In this document: one piece after another, positions 14,613-21,067 of the stretch
Layout: every line of letters begins with the position of its first letter
How positions within the stretch are numbered: the stretch's first letter is position 1
Assembly (NCBI GenBank): GCA_964586235.1
Contig: CAZPIO010000142.1
Span: 1 to 21,067, forward strand
Direction: 5' to 3'
DNA length: 21,067 bases
From: JAUCQB01 sp964586235
GTDB taxonomy: Bacteria > Planctomycetota > Phycisphaerae > UBA1845 > PWPN01
Notes under the pieces: model-generated
Database searches by the model: none
The model's input: only the letters and a program-made list of their open reading frames with translations
What the model was told of the DNA's origin: nothing
Position numbers and translations under genes: made by a program

Positions 14613-16326
14613 CGACGCACGGGTTCCGGCCTCTCGGCAGCCTCTCGGCGGGGTGATCCACACCTACCAGAAGTTTGACCCGAAGAGCTTCCCCAGCCCC
14701 ACCACGCCGGCGCCGGACCTCGTGTCGCCGGCGTTTCAGCACATGCTCGCGTACGGCAGCATGCGCGAACTGACCGAGGAGGAACTGGCTCGCGCGGTTC
14801 ACATCGATCCGAGTCAGATCGCCTCGCTCGGCCCGAGCCTCGAATCGCTCATCGCCATGCTGCTCGAGCGAAAACGCAAGATTCTTTCTACGTATGAGAC
14901 CGACACCGTTCAGGCAGAGGCCCGCCGCCGTTGGCGGAAGGAATATTGCCGGGTCCGCGTGCCCAGGCCGCTCACCGGTGCATTTCATGCGGCCGCGCGA
15001 GGCGAGCAGCTCTACGACCTGGAGCAGCTCTGGTATCGCACCGAGCGGAAGCTGCCCGAGCTTGCCGCCCGCCTGCTGGCTCTGATGGATCTCCTGGGAC
15101 AGAAGTACCAGGTGGACGAACTGGCCGCCAAATACGAGTTCACCGGCCGGACGGCGATGGACATTCCCAAGGCCCTGGAAGTCAAGGAGGAGCTGGAGAC
15201 CATTGACCGATTGCTCGAGCAGCTCAAGAAAGCCGCTGAAACCGGGCAGATCGGCGTCATCGACATGGAGGCTCTGTCAGAGTTCGCGGAGCCCGGCGAT
15301 ATGGAGCAGCTCAACGCGCTGCAACAGTATATCCAGGACTACCTGCGCGAGTTGGCCGAGCGACAGGGGCTCGAGAAGACAAAGGGCGGCTACCGCCTGA
15401 CGCCCAAGGCCTTCCGCTTATTTCAGTCCCGGCTGCTGCAGGAGATCTTCAGCGATCTGCAGGCCGCCCGTTCCGGCAGGCATACCGGTCCGATTATCGG
15501 CGAAGGGGCTATTGAAACGCAGAAGACCAAGACCTACGAGTTCGGCGACTCGCTCACGCACATGGATATCCCGGCCTCGATGATCAACGCCATGATTCGC
15601 GACGGTCCCGGGGTCCCGGTGCGGATGAAGCCTGAGGATATTGATATTCACCGGACACGAAACAACCCCAAGTGCGCCACCGCAGTGCTGATCGACATGA
15701 GCGGTTCGATGCGATACAGCGGCCAGTACATCAACGCCAAACGCATGGGCCTGGCGCTGCACGGCTTGATCCGCACCGAGTTTCCGGGCGATTTTCTGCA
15801 GTTCATCGAGGTTTACACCTTCGCCAAGCCACGGCATATCTCCGAACTGCCCGGCCTCATGCCCAAGCCCGTCACCCTGGGCAGCCCGACCGTGGCCTTG
15901 AAAGCCGACATGAGCCGCCCCGACCTGAACGAGTTCGACATCCCGCCGCACTTCACCAACATCCAGCACGGCCTGCAACTCGCCCGGCAGTACCTGAGCG
16001 TGCAGGACACGCCGAACCGCCAGATCATCCTGCTCACCGACGGCCTGCCCACCGCGCACTACGAGGGTCACTTTCTTTACCTGCTTTATCCCCCGCACCC
16101 GCTGACCGAGCAGGCCACCCTGCGCGAGGCCCGGCTCTGCGCCCGGCAAGGCATCACCATCAACATCTTCCTGCTGCCCAACTGGGCCCAGTCGAGCGAG
16201 GACGTGCAGTTTGCCCATCGCGTCGCCGAGTCCACACGCGGCCGGGTCTTTTTCACCGGTGGCCGCGACCTCGACCGCTATGTCGTCTGGGACTACGTCC
16301 GCCGCCGTCGGTTCCTGATCGGTTAG
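14602..16326 (+). CDS. VWA-domain partner of the AAA ATPase
   Basis: A 574-aa cytoplasmic protein with a C-terminal von Willebrand factor A domain. The metal-ion-dependent adhesion site (MIDAS) is intact: DMSGSM (D365, S367, S369) and the LLTDG strand (T479, D480). The N-terminal 330 residues are mostly helical, with a coiled-coil stretch at about 194-212 (KEELETIDRLLEQLKK), and have no named domain I can assign. I chose the ATG at 14602 (MSSDDARV), with AGGA about 6 bases upstream and an 11-base overlap with the AAA gene. The frame is open further upstream to 14536 inside the ATPase gene, which is unlikely to be used. In known MoxR-VWA and chelatase I-D pairs, the VWA protein docks to the ATPase ring and recruits substrate; that role is inferred here. 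Confidence 0.9.
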   Translation: MSSDDARVPASRQPLGGVIHTYQKFDPKSFPSPTTPAPDLVSPAFQHMLAYGSMRELTEEELARAVHIDPSQIASLGPSLESLIAMLLERKRKILSTYETDTVQAEARRRWRKEYCRVRVPRPLTGAFHAAARGEQLYDLEQLWYRTERKLPELAARLLALMDLLGQKYQVDELAAKYEFTGRTAMDIPKALEVKEELETIDRLLEQLKKAAETGQIGVIDMEALSEFAEPGDMEQLNALQQYIQDYLRELAERQGLEKTKGGYRLTPKAFRLFQSRLLQEIFSDLQAARSGRHTGPIIGEGAIETQKTKTYEFGDSLTHMDIPASMINAMIRDGPGVPVRMKPEDIDIHRTRNNPKCATAVLIDMSGSMRYSGQYINAKRMGLALHGLIRTEFPGDFLQFIEVYTFAKPRHISELPGLMPKPVTLGSPTVALKADMSRPDLNEFDIPPHFTNIQHGLQLARQYLSVQDTPNRQIILLTDGLPTAHYEGHFLYLLYPPHPLTEQATLREARLCARQGITINIFLLPNWAQSSEDVQFAHRVAESTRGRVFFTGGRDLDRYVVWDYVRRRRFLIG

Positions 16327-16364
16327 GTCGAAAAACGAGTACCCAGAGGTGCAGGCGCCGCTTC

Positions 16365-18698
16365 TCAGCACCCCGGCGGCTCATCGGGTCCGCCGACGCA
16401 GAACTGGAACAGGGTAAAGTCCGCGCCGTCCACGTCGCCGTCGAGGTCGAAATCAGCGCCTTCGCATTCCACCGAGTGCGGCACGCCGGAGCCCGAGAAA
16501 CACGCCTGCAAGCGCCCGAAGTCCGGTTGATCGACGTCATCGTCGCGGTCAAAGTCGCCGGCAACCAGCGTGCCACATGCGGTGGTCGCGTCGGCGTAGT
16601 TCCCTGCGAGATCGTGGGCAAAGGCCGCATAGCACAGCAACATGCCCTTGGGCTCGGCGGCATCTGTTATGCTTTCCGTGGTGCCGGGACAGTTTGGCTC
16701 ATGCACCACCAGCGTGCCGTCGCCCGGCTTTGACGGCGGCGAACCGGCCTTCACCCGGATCATGGTCGCGGCGAAATCAGCGTCGGACGGGTTGGTCCAG
16801 CTCACGATCATCGCCGTCGGTGTTCGGGAGAGGGTCAGGTTCGTGACCGGACCCGGCGGCTGGGTATCCGGCGCCGGCAGCGGGGCGGCCTTGTACCGCC
16901 TCACGTAGACGTTGTCGTGTTGCCACTGCCAGACAATGAGGAACTCACCGTTGAGGGTGTTGGCCACGGGGATGGGGTCCCAGTTGCCGAACCCCTGCAC
17001 GTGGCCGTTGATCCTGAACGGCTCGCCGATAACCGTTCCTGCCTGAGAGATACGACGGCCGAAGTTCGCATCCGTGTCGTTATGCCCCCAGGTGGCGAGA
17101 TATTCCTTTGTGGTGGAGTTCCAGGCGATGCCGGACATGCCGCCCTGATGGTAGCCCCCTCCGACAGGGATTCGCGATCCGATCAAGGTGCCCGAAGCGC
17201 TTATGAACTGCACCCACGGACTGGAAGGCTCGCCGTCGCAAATGACCAGGTACCGGTTCAAGTCGCTGTCATAGGCGACACCGCCGGGAAACTCCGTAGC
17301 GGCGGTATTGCCTATGGTGATGTTCGACCCGATCAGGGCTCCGTCCGAGGCCCTGACCCGTTGTGCGTAGGCATCCCAGGTGATCTGGGTATTCACGACC
17401 CACGGGACGAAGAATTCGTCGTCGGTGGAGTTGTAGCAGATTCGAGGAGTGCCGGAGTACACATGCGTGCCGTCGCTTATCGCGAATGTGCCGGTGATGG
17501 GCACGGCCGTGCTGTCCAGGATCATCCCGAGGATCCGGCCGCCGTCTTCTATGGTGAGCAGGTAACGGTCGCTCCTCGGTGAATAGGCAATGTTGCGCCG
17601 CTCGGGAGCCGGCGTATAAATCCGTGGACTCCCGCCGATGAGTTCACCGGTCTGGGCATTCACCCGCTGCAGATGCGTCTCCGTGCCGGCCGTTGTGTAC
17701 CCTCCGAAGACGATGAGATACTCGTTGCGGGTGCTGTTATAGCACATGTGAGGGCCGCCTGATCCAGTCATGTCATGCGGCACCATCGTCTCGCTGCCGA
17801 TTTTGTTTCCGTCGCCATCGAGGCGATAGTATGAGACAACATCCTTGTCATATACTCCGGCGTTGAAATAACCGACGAGGTATTCGTTCCGGTCCGGGTT
17901 GTAGCACATCTGGTGTCCCCGCTGGGCGCCGATCTCGCCCGCTATCAGATAGGGATCGTTCATCAACTGGCCGGCGGTATAGAACCAGTTGCCAGCCGCG
18001 CTCCAGGGGCCCCAGCCGCGAGTGTTGTGCAGCCGGGCGTAGACGTAGTACGTGGCCTGCGTATTCAGAACGCCGGGCGCGGCCAAAACCTCGTTGGGGT
18101 CGGAGTTGATCCAGACAACGCCGGAGTCCCAGCCATCGGTGGACGTGGCAAGATTGCACGAGCCGATGTGGACTTCGTAAGCATCACAGGGATCACCCTG
18201 GAACCTGATGTCCGGCCTGTTGGAACCGACGATCGTCCCCGTGCCAGGCGAGTTGATGGTCGGCGCGCCCGGCGGCGTCGGACCGAAGGTCACATTCACC
18301 TGCTGGGTCAGCGTATCCCCGAACCATTCCACGTGCTCGCGAAGCATGCGCCAATCGGTCGTGTAGACGCCCTCGCTGGGTGCGACCATCGTGAAGCTGA
18401 AGGTCTTATCCTGCCCCGGCGCGATCGAATCGCCGCTTTCCAGTTCGATCCTCCCCGGTGCGAATGGGTCCGAGTCGCTGACCGCCCCGAGGAGGTGGTC
18501 CTCGTCGTTCGTCCAGGTCGTCGTGCCGGTGTTTTTCATCGTGACCGACACACTGTATGTGAACCCCGGGATCATGGTGGCAGGAATGGTGTCGGCGAGA
18601 TGCTGTGCATCGTTTCCGGCCTGAACCGATGCCGGCATTAAGACCGCTACGGAGAGGACGATCACCGCGCCCAGCGTTGCTCCCGCATCCGGCCTCAT
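16365..18698 (-). CDS. Secreted propeller-like protein with NBR1-like, Fn3-like and dockerin-like domains
   Basis: A 777-aa exported protein. Residues 1-27 form a Sec signal peptide (hydrophobic LGAVIVLSVAVLMPASVQA). Residues 30-138 resemble the NBR1-like Ig domain (MKNTGTTTWTNDEDHLLG ... TDWRMLREHVEWFGD). Residues 142-242 look like an Ig or Fn3-like module. From 258 to 600, seven repeats share a core of the form CYNSxxxEYLVxW, anchored at about 265, 319, 371, 421, 475, 525 and 578, spaced 50-54 residues. That fits a seven-bladed beta-propeller. An Fn3-like domain (615-710) follows. The last 65 residues carry DFDRDDDVDQPDF and DFDLDGDVDGADF, two dockerin-like calcium loops. The ATG at 18698 has GGAAGGAA upstream. 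No catalytic site is evident, so it is likely an extracellular binding or surface protein. Confidence 0.9.
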   Translation of the reverse strand: MRPDAGATLGAVIVLSVAVLMPASVQAGNDAQHLADTIPATMIPGFTYSVSVTMKNTGTTTWTNDEDHLLGAVSDSDPFAPGRIELESGDSIAPGQDKTFSFTMVAPSEGVYTTDWRMLREHVEWFGDTLTQQVNVTFGPTPPGAPTINSPGTGTIVGSNRPDIRFQGDPCDAYEVHIGSCNLATSTDGWDSGVVWINSDPNEVLAAPGVLNTQATYYVYARLHNTRGWGPWSAAGNWFYTAGQLMNDPYLIAGEIGAQRGHQMCYNPDRNEYLVGYFNAGVYDKDVVSYYRLDGDGNKIGSETMVPHDMTGSGGPHMCYNSTRNEYLIVFGGYTTAGTETHLQRVNAQTGELIGGSPRIYTPAPERRNIAYSPRSDRYLLTIEDGGRILGMILDSTAVPITGTFAISDGTHVYSGTPRICYNSTDDEFFVPWVVNTQITWDAYAQRVRASDGALIGSNITIGNTAATEFPGGVAYDSDLNRYLVICDGEPSSPWVQFISASGTLIGSRIPVGGGYHQGGMSGIAWNSTTKEYLATWGHNDTDANFGRRISQAGTVIGEPFRINGHVQGFGNWDPIPVANTLNGEFLIVWQWQHDNVYVRRYKAAPLPAPDTQPPGPVTNLTLSRTPTAMIVSWTNPSDADFAATMIRVKAGSPPSKPGDGTLVVHEPNCPGTTESITDAAEPKGMLLCYAAFAHDLAGNYADATTACGTLVAGDFDRDDDVDQPDFGRLQACFSGSGVPHSVECEGADFDLDGDVDGADFTLFQFCVGGPDEPPGC

Positions 18699-18781
18699 AT
18701 CCGTTCCTTCCGCAACGCGCCGCTTGGCTGGCCAGCCTTCCCCGGCGGATCATTTGAGTGGTTCGTTCTAGCTACCATAAT

Positions 18782-18810
18782 ACTCTATCGGCTTGGTCAC
18801 ACGAATGCAA
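18782..18810 (-). promoter_or_regulatory. Sigma70-like promoter of the secreted protein gene
   Basis: On the minus strand TTGCAT (18810-18805) and TAGAGT (18787-18782) are 17 bases apart, in a locally AT-rich patch. The start near 18775 gives a leader of about 77 bases. A TATTAT immediately downstream is an alternative -10. Assigned by eye. Confidence 0.4.
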
Positions 18811-18832
18811 ACGTTCTGTAACGGCGCGCTAT

Positions 18833-19180
18833 TCAGTCTTTTGGCAGAACAACCGCGCAGGACCCTAAGCATTCAACCCGTAAATGCTTATAGTGGTTGG
18901 CACAGGCCATACAGACCGTCTCAAGGATGGAGTCATACGTCCGTTTGAATATTGTCACATCATGATCTCGAGGGCAGCATCGGATGGGCTCGTGATAGGC
19001 GTCAATCGCCGGGGCTTCTCGATCCGCGACTATCTGCTCCGGAGTGATGGCTGTGCTGTTTACGGTAGGACAAACTGTCGGAAACCTGATATCGTCACGG
19101 GCACAAGGGATCGGACGGCGGTCTGGCGCCGGCCCGATGAGTCCAGAGGGCCCACGTTGCGGCCGTGACTTGGACGACAC
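18833..19180 (-). CDS. Small Cys-rich hypothetical ORF
   Basis: A possible 115-aa protein, not recognised. The C-terminal two thirds read like real protein (TPEQIVADREAPAIDAYHEPIRCCPRD, then FKRTYDSILETVCMACANHYKHLRVECLGSC). Paired cysteines in CMAC and later HYKHLRVECLGSC are suggestive of a metal site. The annotated GTG start at 19180 has no ribosome binding site and lies 86 bases inside the upstream membrane-protein gene, so the true start may be further in, with an unusual codon, or the ORF may be spurious. It would be the last gene of the minus-strand group starting with the SDR gene. Confidence 0.35.
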   Translation of the reverse strand: MSSKSRPQRGPSGLIGPAPDRRPIPCARDDIRFPTVCPTVNSTAITPEQIVADREAPAIDAYHEPIRCCPRDHDVTIFKRTYDSILETVCMACANHYKHLRVECLGSCAVVLPKD

Positions 19181-19592
19181 TCAAAGCAAGCACTGTAGAT
19201 GCGCCGGGGTCGAACCTCAGTCTTAACGGCACGAGCGAATCAGGGCCATCCAGCAACTGGGCTGCACAAGCCATGCCCGAAAAGACAGCCGCCAGATACA
19301 ACAGCCAGCGCGATCTCCATCGCACTGGCGTATGGAGAACCCAGGCGCAAGCCCCGCACAAGATGCCAGCAACGCCCGCCCCTTCCCACCAGTCGATCCG
19401 TGTCAAGTATGTGATTATCAGGCCTGATGAGTCCCGGCAGGCACACTGCCTGTCCCAGACTATGAACCACTTCTGTTGGACAGCCAGAAGGAGCCAGAGG
19501 ACACCTGAGACAGCAAAACAGATGCACAAGAGCTTGCTGTGAGCACCCGAGCCCGTGAGTGGTTGGCTATTCGTACAGCCGACGTCACCCAT
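19095..19592 (-). CDS. Hypothetical four-helix membrane protein
   Basis: A 165-aa integral membrane protein with no family I recognise. Four hydrophobic helices are visible: LLCICFAVSGVLWLLLAV (about 20-38), GVAGILCGACAWVL (about 70-87), WLLYLAAVFSGMACAAQLL (about 95-114) and STVLALSVVQVTAATWALW (about 132-150). The first loop, between helices 1 and 2, contains CAC and a WW pair. The ATG at 19592 is preceded by a strong GGAGGAAGG, which fixes the start; an in-frame extension to 19655 is not needed. It begins 49 bp after the SDR gene on the same strand, so co-transcription is likely. Base composition is slightly lower in GC than the neighbouring genes. No transport or enzyme motif was seen. 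Confidence 0.75.
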   Translation of the reverse strand: MGDVGCTNSQPLTGSGAHSKLLCICFAVSGVLWLLLAVQQKWFIVWDRQCACRDSSGLIITYLTRIDWWEGAGVAGILCGACAWVLHTPVRWRSRWLLYLAAVFSGMACAAQLLDGPDSLVPLRLRFDPGASTVLALSVVQVTAATWALWTHRAGARPPSDPLCP

Positions 19593-19641
19593 GGTCCTTC
19601 CTCCAGTGCAGAGCCGAACGCGCGGCGCATCCCGTCCTTCG

Positions 19642-20676
19642 TCAGAACCTCCCATCCCGGCTCTGGAACTTGGTGGGCTTGTTCAACGTACGCCCGCCGA
19701 TGCTCACCCAGTGAGCCACCCAGTCGATCATCCTTTCCAACGGCACCTGGGGCGGACCCATCAACTCGTGATATCGAGCGGCGTTGCTCAGGAGCGCGGT
19801 AGGGGCCTCGGTGCCGGTCAAGCCGGGCTCCTTGCCCAGCCGACGGCCGAATTCGCCGGCCAGCCACCGGACGGAGACCGTCTCACGCCCGGTGACGTTC
19901 AAAATGAACGGCGGCGATGCACAATGCCGCAGACTCCGCAGAATGCCCGCGTTCGCGTCACCCTGCCAGATGACATTCACATGCCCCATGCTCAGATCGA
20001 TCGGCTGGCCGTTGAACACCTTGCTCGCCACGTCCATCAGCACCCCATATCGCAGATCGATGGCATAGTTCAGCCGGACAAGCGACACCGGCGTACCGTA
20101 CTGATCGCTGAAGTACTGGAACATCCGCTCGCGGCCGAGGCATGACTGGGCGTATTCGCCCACCGGGCCCACCAGGGTTGACTCATCCGGGCCGGGGCCG
20201 TCGCTCGGGCTGAAGGCATAGACGTTGCCTGTGGACAGCGCGACGATCCGGCAGCGGTGAAACCTCACCGCAACCCGAGCCGGCAGGTAGGTGTTCATAG
20301 CCCAGGTCAGAGGCTCGTTGCCGGTTGAGCCGAATTTGCGGGCCGCCAGGTAGATGACGTTGGGCACGTCCGGCAGGGCGGCCAAGGCCTTCTCATCGAG
20401 CAGATCGGCCGTGATGGTCTCGATTCCGCCGGCCTCCAGCCGATCGCGAACGGCGGCGTCGGTGAACCGGGCGACGCCGATGATCCGAGATTTCCGCCCG
20501 GCTTGATCCCACGCCCGCCGGGCCAGCCGGGCCATGGTCGGTCCCATCTTGCCGGCCACACCGAGCACCATCAGGTCGCCCTCAACCCGCGCCAGGTCCT
20601 CGACCAGCGCCGGCGACGGCCGGGTCATTACCTCCTCCAACTCGTGTTCGGTTTCGATCCGTTCGGGCAGTTCCAT
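19642..20676 (-). CDS. Atypical NAD-dependent epimerase/dehydratase-like SDR
   Basis: A 344-aa Rossmann-fold protein of the extended short-chain dehydrogenase group. The cofactor loop is GVAGKMG (G39, G42, G45), after the strand LMVLGV, and VARF follows the second strand. The catalytic Ser/Thr segment is VALSTGNVYAF (S148). Where most members have YxxxK, this protein has Y175-AQS-C179, so the usual lysine is missing. I recall related planctomycete proteins with this same EYAxSCLGRERMF segment, which suggests a subfamily trait rather than damage. The ATG at 20676 has GGAGAG 8 bases upstream, and the promoter lies close upstream; the open frame further upstream to 20802 crosses that promoter and is rejected. 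Substrate unknown: a nucleotide sugar or other sugar derivative is the usual choice, but loss of the lysine could mean a non-catalytic or altered role. Confidence 0.88.
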   Translation of the reverse strand: MELPERIETEHELEEVMTRPSPALVEDLARVEGDLMVLGVAGKMGPTMARLARRAWDQAGRKSRIIGVARFTDAAVRDRLEAGGIETITADLLDEKALAALPDVPNVIYLAARKFGSTGNEPLTWAMNTYLPARVAVRFHRCRIVALSTGNVYAFSPSDGPGPDESTLVGPVGEYAQSCLGRERMFQYFSDQYGTPVSLVRLNYAIDLRYGVLMDVASKVFNGQPIDLSMGHVNVIWQGDANAGILRSLRHCASPPFILNVTGRETVSVRWLAGEFGRRLGKEPGLTGTEAPTALLSNAARYHELMGPPQVPLERMIDWVAHWVSIGGRTLNKPTKFQSRDGRF

Positions 20677-20708
20677 GTGCGGTGCTCTCCGGCGAGGGAT
20701 TTGTCGTG

Positions 20709-20737
20709 AGTGTACGCGAAGGCAAGGTCGCAGCCAA
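20709..20737 (-). promoter_or_regulatory. Sigma70-like promoter of the SDR gene
   Basis: On the minus strand TTGGCT (20737-20732) and TACACT (20714-20709) are 17 bases apart. The start near 20702 gives a leader of about 26 bases, which holds the ribosome binding site GGAGAG. Assigned by eye. Confidence 0.4.
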
Positions 20738-20811
20738 CAGGACAAGGGTCTGTGACAGAAGCGAGGCCATTCTCTCGGCTGACACGGTTGGCGTGAACGC
20801 AAGTTGAAAGC

Positions 20812-21063
20812 AGACCGCTTCAGCGGTCTTTCCCGAAGGGCAAATAGGCCAGCCGTTTTACGGCTGGTTCATCGTCGGGCAATTCCTCCTTTCCTGGTTG
20901 TGCGTTGTTTAGCCCGTTTCAACGGGCTTTTCCTTATCGGTTAAGCCCGTTGAAACGGGCTCAAACCATAAAAAGGAGGAATAGTTGCGGGCGACCGCCC
21001 ACCGGCCGTATAACGGCCGGCCTATCAGCCCGCCTTTGGCGGGGAAACCCCCTGAAGGGGGTT
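20812..21063. repeat. Array of short perfect palindromes (REP-like hairpins)
   Basis: At least eight perfect hairpins of 5-8 bp stem and 2-4 base loop occur in 252 bases. They are: AGACCGC/GCGGTCT (20812-20829), CCAGCCGT/ACGGCTGG (20849-20867), AGCCCGTT/AACGGGCT (20911-20928), the same stem in inverted order (20944-20961), GGGCG/CGCCC (20989-21000), CCGGCCGT/ACGGCCGG (21002-21020), CCCGCC/GGCGGG (21029-21043) and AACCCCC/GGGGGTT (21046-21063). Stems mostly differ in sequence but share design: GC-rich arms and T/A-rich loops. No ORF is supported here, and the array may continue past the window edge. The pattern recalls REP/BIME-type intergenic repeats, which in other bacteria are linked to RAYT transposases; no such gene is in the window. 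Confidence 0.75.
20882..20982. repeat. Nested 101-bp imperfect palindrome within the array
   Basis: Outer arms ATTCCTCCTTT (20882-20892) and AAAGGAGGAAT (20972-20982) are exact reverse complements. Inside them TGGTT (20895-20899) pairs with AACCA (20964-20968), and the two 18-base hairpins at 20911-20928 and 20944-20961 are exact reverse complements of each other. The unit could form one long cruciform or two small hairpins enclosed by a stem. The first inner hairpin is followed by TTTT on plus and resembles a terminator. The purine-rich right arm contains AGGAGG. Confidence 0.7.
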
Positions 21064-21067
21064 GATT

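Noticed and set aside
13182..14663. 493-aa minus-strand ORF opposite the AAA gene
   Set aside because: Antisense shadow: the plus strand encodes Walker A, Walker B and sensor 1 motifs, while this translation is His/Asp-rich without any domain.
16327..16364. Bidirectional terminator between the convergent VWA and secreted-protein genes
   Set aside because: Only a weak GGTGC/GCACC pairing that runs into the minus-strand stop region; no T-run on either side.
15672..16733. 353-aa plus-strand ORF in the VWA and dockerin regions
   Set aside because: Arg/His/Pro-rich out-of-frame reading that crosses the ends of two convergent real genes.
20812..21067. CRISPR array at the right end
   Set aside because: The palindromes are not identical, have no regular period or spacers, and no cas gene is present.

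Overview
The window looks like a GC-rich chromosomal segment from a planctomycete, most probably of the Phycisphaerae type. This is inferred from gene style only; no 16S or database search was possible. The main hints are a very large secreted protein ending in a dockerin-like pair of Asp-rich EF-hand loops, a MoxR-type AAA/VWA gene pair, receiver-first hybrid histidine kinases and an epimerase-like protein of a type I recall from planctomycetes. No CRISPR array, insertion sequence, prophage, tRNA or rRNA was recognised.

Layout. 1-130: the tail of an unidentified plus-strand gene and its intrinsic terminator. 236-2891 (minus): glmS (glucosamine-6-phosphate synthase), then a hypothetical protein that may start with a beta-grasp fold. 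3268-4844 (plus): nuoA, nuoB and nuoC of respiratory complex I, with no nuoD after them. 4961-5305 (plus): a MurQ-related ORF from which the whole catalytic SIS domain is missing in frame. 5325-6446 (plus): a GT4 glycosyltransferase. 6632-11091: a signalling island, with a NarL/LuxR response regulator on plus facing two large receiver-first histidine kinases on minus. 11287-13005: a divergent pair, an acidic protein with a C-terminal membrane anchor (minus) and rsmE (plus), apparently sharing one back-to-back promoter. 13203-16326 (plus): overlapping AAA ATPase and VWA genes. 16365-18698 (minus): a secreted seven-repeat propeller-like protein with NBR1-like, Fn3-like and dockerin-like parts. 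18833-20676 (minus): a small Cys-rich ORF, a four-helix membrane protein and an atypical SDR/epimerase, probably one transcription unit. 20812-21063: no gene, but a dense array of eight or more short perfect palindromes.

How it fits together. Much of the content is housekeeping: hexosamine supply, complex I entry subunits and 16S rRNA methylation. The signalling island and the glycosyltransferase suggest regulated surface polysaccharide or envelope functions, but that link rests only on proximity. The AAA/VWA pair is a self-contained two-gene system.

The observations most worth a second look are the palindrome array at the right end, the domain-deleted MurQ, the apparently leaderless rsmE with a symmetric divergent promoter, the degenerate C-terminal receiver of one kinase, and the nuoABC block without nuoD. 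Promoter calls are hexamer matches made by eye and have modest confidence.
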